This document shows, piece by piece, positions 7,605 through 11,520 of a stretch of 11,520 nt of DNA; position 1 is the stretch's first letter, and each line of letters begins with the position of its first letter. The DNA is from Flavobacteriales bacterium (GTDB lineage Bacteria; Bacteroidota; Bacteroidia; Flavobacteriales; Flavobacteriaceae), in contig JALSTJ010000208.1 in assembly GCA_026983815.1 (NCBI GenBank), forward strand, positions 1 through 11,520, read 5' to 3'. The translations under genes were made by a program, and so were the position numbers. Under the pieces are notes generated by a model. That model was not told where the DNA came from. It was given only the letters and a program-made list of their open reading frames with translations, and searched no databases.

Positions 7605-7624
7605 TATCATAAATTTTTATGATA
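7605..7624 (+). promoter_or_regulatory. perfect 9+9 inverted repeat, operator-like, upstream of the LUD gene
   Basis: TATCATAAA (7605-7613), a TT spacer and TTTATGATA (7616-7624) form a perfect inverted repeat. The right arm overlaps a weak -7 box (GATATTTG, 7621-7628, one mismatch to TAnnTTTG), so the repeat would cover roughly -30 to -11 of that promoter, where a repressor or activator dimer could bind. It ends 42 nt before the LUD start codon. It lacks a following T tract, which argues against a terminator. AT-rich palindromes also arise by chance, so function is inference. Confidence 0.4.
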
Positions 7625-7666
7625 TTTGCAATAAAAATAATATTTTTTGTTTAATAATTTTAAATA

Positions 7667-8242
7667 ATGCAATTTTTTAAAAACTTATTTTCTTCCAATA
7701 AGAAGGATTATAACAAAATTCAAAAAGAAGCAGAAGAAACCCGGATGAATTTGCCTCTTGATGAGATGTTTGTTGTAAATTATAAAAAAGCCGGAGGAAA
7801 ATTCTTTTATCCGGAAAATATGGAAGAACTTCAAAATCAATTGAAAGGATTGTTAAAATTATTGAATGAAGATCGTTTTGTGGCCATTGATAGAGGATAT
7901 TATCATTTTTTGATTAAACTCAAATTACCTGTAACTTCAAAAATTGAAAATAATGGTATTTTGATTGGAGGATGCGAATATCTCATTGCCGAAGAAGGTG
8001 CTATTCTGGTTTCCTCAAAAAATATTTTGAATTATAGAAATAATGAACTTCCGCATAAACGTATTTTTATAACTACAACGGATCAAATAGTTAAGGACAA
8101 ACGTGAAGCATTGGAAAAAATCAATAAAAAGTATGAGGAATATCCTTCCAACATTCAAAGTTTTTCCAAGTTTAAGAAAAAAGAAGCTGAAGAAGAAGGG
8201 CTATTTTGGATGGATGCTTCTTTATTTCTTATAGAAAGATGA
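7667..8242 (+). CDS. LUD-domain (LutC/YkgG-like) protein
   Basis: A 191-residue cytosolic protein resembling the LUD domain (formerly DUF162) found in LutB and LutC of lactate utilisation. The best match to the family is the core GILIGGCEYLIAEEGAILVSSKN (about 97-119), equivalent to the usual G...ad.aIAeTGtivl.s segment, followed by a strand and LPHKRIFITTTDQIV (128-142). The end, EEEGLFWMDASLFLIER (175-191), replaces the usual ...lYlieD.. ending seen in relatives. A stand-alone LUD gene at this position between ftsH and cdsA is, from memory, common in flavobacteria, and its function there is not known. The lutA/lutB iron-sulfur partners are not present, so a lactate-oxidising role should not be assumed. 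It is separated from ftsH by a terminator and from cdsA by a new promoter, so it is probably a single-gene transcript. There is no signal peptide or membrane segment. Confidence 0.72.
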   Translation: MQFFKNLFSSNKKDYNKIQKEAEETRMNLPLDEMFVVNYKKAGGKFFYPENMEELQNQLKGLLKLLNEDRFVAIDRGYYHFLIKLKLPVTSKIENNGILIGGCEYLIAEEGAILVSSKNILNYRNNELPHKRIFITTTDQIVKDKREALEKINKKYEEYPSNIQSFSKFKKKEAEEEGLFWMDASLFLIER

Positions 8243-8282
8243 TTTTTATTTCTTTTGATTATCTGTTCTAAAACTAAATGCT

Positions 8283-8290
8283 TAAATTTG
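8283..8290 (+). promoter_or_regulatory. cdsA-psd-hemD promoter, -7 box
   Basis: TAAATTTG matches the Bacteroidota -7 consensus TAnnTTTG and continues CACTTTC, the same TTTGCACTT core as the rsfS promoter. It lies 41 nt before the cdsA ATG. A TTTTG at 8253-8257 is somewhat too far upstream (25 nt) for an ideal -33 element. Confidence 0.6.
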
Positions 8291-8299
8291 CACTTTCAT

Positions 8300-8317
8300 A
8301 AACTTTTTCTAAAGTTT
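8300..8317 (+). promoter_or_regulatory. hairpin in the cdsA 5' leader
   Basis: AAACTTT (8300-8306), loop TTCT and AAAGTTT (8311-8317) form a perfect 7-bp stem with only one G-C pair. Given the -7 box at 8283-8290, transcription would begin around 8296-8298, placing the hairpin at the extreme 5' end of the mRNA, 14 nt before the cdsA ATG. It might protect the mRNA end or tune initiation, but the stem is weak and could be chance. Confidence 0.3.
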
Positions 8318-8331
8318 GAATATTTTTTATA

Positions 8332-9114
8332 ATGAATGAGTTACTCAAACGAAGTTTTTTCGGATTGCTCTATGTTTTGTTAGTTTTGTTTGCCTTGCAA
8401 GATGAACAGGCAAAATCTTTGCTTTTATTAGTTTTTATGACTTTTTCTTTGGTAGAATTTACCAAGCTGGTTCAGATTCATTTTAATTCGATTTTTTTTC
8501 CTGCACTAACTATTTTTGCCGGTTTCTTTTTGTTCTCCCATTATGAGAATATTAAGATTTTATTAATTATTATTGGGTTTGTGATTATCACTGTTTATAC
8601 CTTATTTATTTATTTTATTTTTGAACGTTTTTCCTTAGATATTCTTTCCAAACTTTTATTGTCATTGATCTATATAGCCATTCCGTTTTCGCTGGCTCAA
8701 TTGATTGAAAATAAGCTTTTGTTATCCATTTTTATCATTATTTGGGCATCCGATACATTTGCTTTCCTTACGGGAAAATATTTTGGAAAACATAAATTGG
8801 CTGAAAAGATTTCGCCCAAGAAAACTATTGAAGGAGTTGTCGGAGGATTGATTGGAAGCTTAATAACCGGATTTCTTTTATTTAAATTTTTTAATTTTGC
8901 TGAAGGTTTTACTTTGTTAAAATTTACGGTTTTGTCAATAATAATTGTTATTTTTGGCACGCTTGGAGATTTATTAGAGTCTAAGTTCAAAAGATTGGCT
9001 GGAGTGAAAGATTCGGGAAGAATAATTCCCGGTCATGGAGGAATTTTAGATCGTTTGGATAGTTTTATTTTAGTAATACCCTTTGTATGGGCTTATATTT
9101 TGATTGTTCAATAA
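8332..9114 (+). CDS. cdsA: phosphatidate cytidylyltransferase
   Basis: Makes CDP-diacylglycerol from CTP and phosphatidic acid, the branch-point precursor of bacterial phospholipids; integral inner-membrane enzyme of 260 residues, normal for the family. Several hydrophobic membrane segments cover residues 10-137. The cytosolic loop WASDTFAFLTGKYFGKHKLAEKISPKKTIEG (138-168) holds the conserved D-A-xxxG-xxxGK and SPKKT.EG motifs. The CDS family signature follows at 217-243, SKFKRLAGVKDSGRIIPGHGGILDRLD, with the K-D, H-G-G and D-R-x-D metal- and substrate-binding residues present. The start is ATG 8332, preceded by a -7 box and a small leader hairpin. The psd ATG comes 1 nt after its stop, so the two lipid genes should be translated together. 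Confidence 0.96.
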   Translation: MNELLKRSFFGLLYVLLVLFALQDEQAKSLLLLVFMTFSLVEFTKLVQIHFNSIFFPALTIFAGFFLFSHYENIKILLIIIGFVIITVYTLFIYFIFERFSLDILSKLLLSLIYIAIPFSLAQLIENKLLLSIFIIIWASDTFAFLTGKYFGKHKLAEKISPKKTIEGVVGGLIGSLITGFLLFKFFNFAEGFTLLKFTVLSIIIVIFGTLGDLLESKFKRLAGVKDSGRIIPGHGGILDRLDSFILVIPFVWAYILIVQ

Positions 9115-9115
9115 A

Positions 9116-9778
9116 ATGAATTTACATAAAGAAGGATATCGGATTATTGCTTGGTCTTTTTTGATAATTATGACCTTTAATTATCTATTGCATCAACATG
9201 TGAATATCGAATGGCTTAAATGGTCATTGACCATGATATCCATGATTTTATTTATGCTTATCGTTTATTTTTTTCGTTTTCCAGAGCGATTTGCAAAAAC
9301 CAAACCTACAGAAGTGATTGCTCCGGTTGATGGTAAAGTGGTTGTAATTGAGGAGGTTTTTGAACCGGAATATTTCAAGGATAAACGTTTACAAATTTCT
9401 ATTTTTATGTCTCCCTTAAACGTGCATGCTACACGTTATCCGGTAGGTGGACGAGTTGTATATAGTAAATATTACAAAGGAAAACATCTGGTAGCATGGC
9501 ATCCCAAATCTTCGGAACTGAATGAACGAACAACAATTGTGGTTGATAATCCTGAGGTTGGTCCCGTAATGTTTAGACAAATTGCCGGAGCTGTTGCTCG
9601 TAGAATTGAAAATTATTCTGTAGTTGGAAAAGAAGTTACACAAGGTGCCGATGCCGGTTTCATCAAGTTTGGTTCCCGTGTAGATGTTTTTCTCCCGCTG
9701 GGAACTGAAGTGTATGTTATTATTGGTGACAAAACCAGAGGCGGGGAGACGATTATTGCCAATTGCCCCAAACATTAA
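9116..9778 (+). CDS. psd: phosphatidylserine decarboxylase, short (PSD-A type) proenzyme
   Basis: Converts phosphatidylserine to phosphatidylethanolamine; a self-cleaving pyruvoyl enzyme at the inner membrane. The 220 residues fit the short bacterial class. Two hydrophobic segments (about 9-27 and 36-52) anchor the N-terminus. The decarboxylase core has FRFPERF, APVDGKV (D72), FMSPLNVHATRYPVGG (H104) and the cleavage site GFIKFGSRVDVFLP, where chain cleavage before S187 would create the pyruvoyl group and split beta from a small alpha chain of 34 residues. All the expected catalytic residues are seen. A TTG 12 nt upstream (9104) is possible, but the ATG at 9116, one base after the cdsA stop, is the simpler start. 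The phosphatidylserine synthase that would link cdsA and psd is not in the window. Confidence 0.96.
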   Translation: MNLHKEGYRIIAWSFLIIMTFNYLLHQHVNIEWLKWSLTMISMILFMLIVYFFRFPERFAKTKPTEVIAPVDGKVVVIEEVFEPEYFKDKRLQISIFMSPLNVHATRYPVGGRVVYSKYYKGKHLVAWHPKSSELNERTTIVVDNPEVGPVMFRQIAGAVARRIENYSVVGKEVTQGADAGFIKFGSRVDVFLPLGTEVYVIIGDKTRGGETIIANCPKH

Positions 9779-9785
9779 ATTTTGG

Positions 9786-10550
9786 ATGATGAATAAAATG
9801 CTTGTTACAGCTCCCGAAATTTATAATCATCGGCTGAAAAATGTTTTGATAAAAAATGATTTTCAAACAATCCAATTTCCGGTAATAACTACTGAAATTT
9901 TTTTCAATAGTAACTTTAAATCCATTTTTGAAAAAATAAATTCGATTGATTATGTAATTTTACCCAGCAGAAATGCCATCAAGACTTGGTTTTTTCATTG
10001 GAAATATGCAAAACTTCCTTATAATAAATTAAAGGACATCAGATTTGTTACCATAGGAAAAGATAAAGAATATTTAATGGATTTTGGTTTTAAATCTGCT
10101 ATTATACCAAGTGAATCCGGCACACAAGGAATTGTTAAAGAATTATCTTTACTAGAAAATCTGAGTCGAGTAGTAGTGGTTGCTCCAAAAGTAAAAAGCA
10201 TTCGTGAACCTTCAATTATCCCTGATCTGATTTCAAATTTGAAGAAATTTACAGAAGTTATTCGTATGGATGGATATATAACCCGACCTATAGAAAATTT
10301 TGATATGCAAAGGTTTGATGCAATTGTCAATGATAAAAATGTTTATATAGCATTAACTAGTGGAGGTGAAGCAGAGGCACTGAATTTTTTAATAGGTAAG
10401 CATAAATTTAAAAATCTAAAGTTCGTGTGTTTCGGACCTTATACGGCATCAACCTTAAAAAAATTAGGAGTAAAACCTATTTTTACGGGAACCAGATATT
10501 CTGCTTTTGACGATTTTGCTTCTCAATTAAAGAACTTTTTAAATCATTAA
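9786..10550 (+). CDS. hemD: uroporphyrinogen-III synthase-like protein
   Basis: A 254-residue soluble protein with the two-lobed layout of HemD, which cyclises hydroxymethylbilane with inversion of ring D in tetrapyrrole synthesis. The features seen are VTAPEIYNHRLKNVL near the N-terminus, YVILPSRNAIKTWF (56-69, family v.FTS.nAV..f), FVTIGKDKEYLMDFGFKSAIIPSESGTQGIVKEL (87-120, family a.G..Ta..L...G......p....s..L...l) and VVVVAPK. The same pattern is repeated in the C-terminal lobe, IALTSGGEAEALNFL (188-202) and FVCFGPYTASTLKKLGVKPIFTG (213-235). HemD families are poorly conserved, so this rests on pattern rather than invariant residues. The start is ATG 9786 or 9789, 7 or 10 nt after the psd stop; the frame is open further upstream only inside psd. 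It is probably the last gene of the cdsA operon. No other heme gene is nearby. Confidence 0.75.
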   Translation: MMNKMLVTAPEIYNHRLKNVLIKNDFQTIQFPVITTEIFFNSNFKSIFEKINSIDYVILPSRNAIKTWFFHWKYAKLPYNKLKDIRFVTIGKDKEYLMDFGFKSAIIPSESGTQGIVKELSLLENLSRVVVVAPKVKSIREPSIIPDLISNLKKFTEVIRMDGYITRPIENFDMQRFDAIVNDKNVYIALTSGGEAEALNFLIGKHKFKNLKFVCFGPYTASTLKKLGVKPIFTGTRYSAFDDFASQLKNFLNH

Positions 10551-10782
10551 TCTTAAATTAAAGAATTCAAAATTATTTAGTATTTCTCTATAATTCCAAT
10601 TAGTGCTTCGAAAAAGATAGAAGTTGCCAATGCAAAAAAGTATCTTGATAGGAATTTTCCATAGATTTAAAGTTATAAAAAATCGATTTTTTTTGTTATT
10701 TCAATCCTTTAAATTCTAAGCCGGTTAATAAAAAAACGGGCAGTATTTCTGCCCGTTTAAAAAAATAAGTTCTTATAAAAAT
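10551..10782. other. gene-free spacer between convergent genes
   Basis: AT-rich spacer of 232 bp between two genes that point toward each other. It holds a 16-bp perfect palindrome with no loop (AAAAAATCGATTTTTT, 10677-10692) and, near the right end, the terminator listed separately. I see no convincing gene, RNA or promoter in the rest. Confidence 0.6.
10730..10758 (-). terminator. intrinsic terminator of the DUF4382 gene
   Basis: AAACGGGCAG (10734-10743), loop TATTT and CTGCCCGTTT (10749-10758) form a perfect 10-bp stem with a GC-rich core. On the minus strand the stem is followed by an uninterrupted run of T (complement of the A run 10730-10736). It lies 24 nt after the stop codon of the minus-strand gene. 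In the plus direction the arm ends in only three T before an A run, so termination of the hemD-like transcript would be weaker. Confidence 0.88.
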
Positions 10783-11520
10783 TTAAGGTAAGACAAAATT
10801 TACATTGCTATCATGTCTAACACTGACACTGCAACTATCTTGATCGGTTTGACTTTGGGTTTCTACTTCTACTTGATAATTTCCTTGAGGCAAACCAATT
10901 ATTTTGTATTTGCCATTTTCATCGGTAACTGCAACAACTGTGTCAGGATTTCCATCACCTGTATAGTCATAAGATACAGTTACTTCTGCATTGGCAACAG
11001 GTCCGTTGGAATCCATAACAGTTCCTGATATACTTCCGGTTTCAGACAAATTAGTGGCTCTTATATCTGCATTAAAACTACTTATTCCCGTAATTTGAGA
11101 TATAGAACTGATCCATCCGCCAAAAGGTCCGCTAAATGTAAAGCTGTCAGATAAATCTACATCTAAAAGCAATTGATCTTCTGAGGAATTATCAACTGTT
11201 AATTCGGGTTGGATAGGAACTTCAATAGTTTGAGCAGAAGAAATATTTGCATTATAAGTTTGATTGTTGTTTAAAGTTACTTCTGCACCGGAAATAGTTA
11301 TTCTGGCTTGATCATAGGTTCCGTTGGGAACTTCTTGGTGAGATACTTCTACAGTTTCTCCGTTTCTGTAATTAGCAATATTTACAGTAGCATTATGATC
11401 ATGAACCACTACATATTCTCCGGTATCTTTGTTTCTGAGTTCTACTTTTGCTACCGATAAATTTGCTTCTGCAACAAAATTATAAGGAAATGGACCATCA
11501 GTCATTTTGACCGCGACGCT
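10783..11520 (-). CDS. DUF4382 and carboxypeptidase-regulatory-like domain protein, 5' partial
   Basis: The reading frame is open to the window edge. An internal ATG at 11505 is not the real start, because the codons before it (giving SVAVK) complete the typical DUF4382 opening ...SVxMTDGPFPY..V.....V.KVEL. About 245 residues are visible. The DUF4382 domain runs to about residue 155, with the family's GxVEVSHQEVPNGTYDQARITI, LLLDVDLSDSFTF and FNADIRATNLSETGSISGTV blocks. A beta-sandwich carboxypeptidase-regulatory-like repeat follows (GSISGTVMDSNGPVANAEVTV...TDENGKYKIIGLPQGNYQVEVE) and contains an acidic loop DYTGDGNPD resembling a calcium-binding turn. Proteins of this kind in Bacteroidota usually carry a lipoprotein signal and sit on the cell surface; here that N-terminus is outside the window. 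Its ligand and role are unknown. It ends with a strong terminator. Confidence 0.85.
   Translation of the reverse strand, partial: SVAVKMTDGPFPYNFVAEANLSVAKVELRNKDTGEYVVVHDHNATVNIANYRNGETVEVSHQEVPNGTYDQARITISGAEVTLNNNQTYNANISSAQTIEVPIQPELTVDNSSEDQLLLDVDLSDSFTFSGPFGGWISSISQITGISSFNADIRATNLSETGSISGTVMDSNGPVANAEVTVSYDYTGDGNPDTVVAVTDENGKYKIIGLPQGNYQVEVETQSQTDQDSCSVSVRHDSNVNFVLP

Noticed and set aside
7667..8242. Assigning lutC and a lactate utilisation role to the LUD gene
   Set aside because: The partner genes lutA and lutB are absent and similarity is limited to the LUD core.
9416..9775. 119-codon minus-strand ORF opposite psd
   Set aside because: It lies wholly inside a well-supported gene, its translation has no recognisable features and no promoter is seen.
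10677..10692. 16-bp palindrome AAAAAATCGATTTTTT considered as a terminator or operator
   Set aside because: A loop-less A/T palindrome cannot form a good hairpin and has no nearby promoter; it may simply reflect adjoining A and T runs.
10630..10719. 29-codon plus-strand ORF in the spacer after the hemD-like gene (starts MQKSILIGIF, basic and hydrophobic)
   Set aside because: No clear promoter box or ribosome binding site is visible and it runs through an A/T palindrome; codons such as repeated TTT and AAA reflect the AT-rich spacer. Chance ORF is the simpler reading.

Overview
The window looks like chromosome from a low-GC member of the Bacteroidota, most likely class Flavobacteriia. The base composition is strongly AT-rich. 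Shine-Dalgarno sequences are largely absent. Promoter-like boxes fit the Bacteroidota -7 consensus TAnnTTTG. From memory of flavobacterial genomes, the block birA (divergent) / rsfS / ftsH / LUD-domain gene / cdsA / psd is a familiar arrangement. A DUF4382 plus carboxypeptidase-regulatory surface protein also fits this group.

Left part (1-5071, all minus strand). Reading in the direction of transcription, the genes are a short biotin-protein ligase (birA), a FemAB-like GNAT acetyltransferase, a PLP-dependent nucleotide-sugar aminotransferase (DegT/FdtB/WecE type), a Wzx/MATE-type polysaccharide flippase, an unrecognised soluble protein, and probably the first codons of another gene running off the left edge. 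The middle genes overlap by 4 nt (ATGA, TTGA) and are almost certainly co-translated. They look like a small cassette that makes, acylates and exports an amino-sugar-containing glycan precursor. The gene order acetyltransferase-aminotransferase-flippase matches wecD-wecE-wzxE of the enterobacterial common antigen locus.

Centre (5072-7570). A 45-bp divergent spacer carries the promoter of rsfS (ribosomal silencing factor), followed by ftsH (membrane AAA+ zinc protease), which ends in a hairpin with a T tract.

Right-centre (7571-10550, plus strand). A LUD-domain protein sits behind its own spacer, which holds a perfect 9+9 inverted repeat touching a weak -7 box. Next comes a promoter plus leader hairpin and the tight run cdsA-psd-hemD-like. 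cdsA and psd are two steps of phosphatidylethanolamine synthesis (phosphatidate to CDP-diacylglycerol; phosphatidylserine to phosphatidylethanolamine). The third gene resembles uroporphyrinogen-III synthase.

Right end (10551-11520). A 232-bp gene-free gap contains a strong minus-strand terminator. It serves a DUF4382 / carboxypeptidase-regulatory-like protein whose 5' end lies outside the window.

No tRNA, rRNA, CRISPR array, insertion sequence, phage gene or recognisable defence system was seen. Most of the window is conserved housekeeping sequence. The less ordinary parts are the sugar cassette with its orphan gene, the truncated biotin ligase, and the palindrome in front of the LUD gene.
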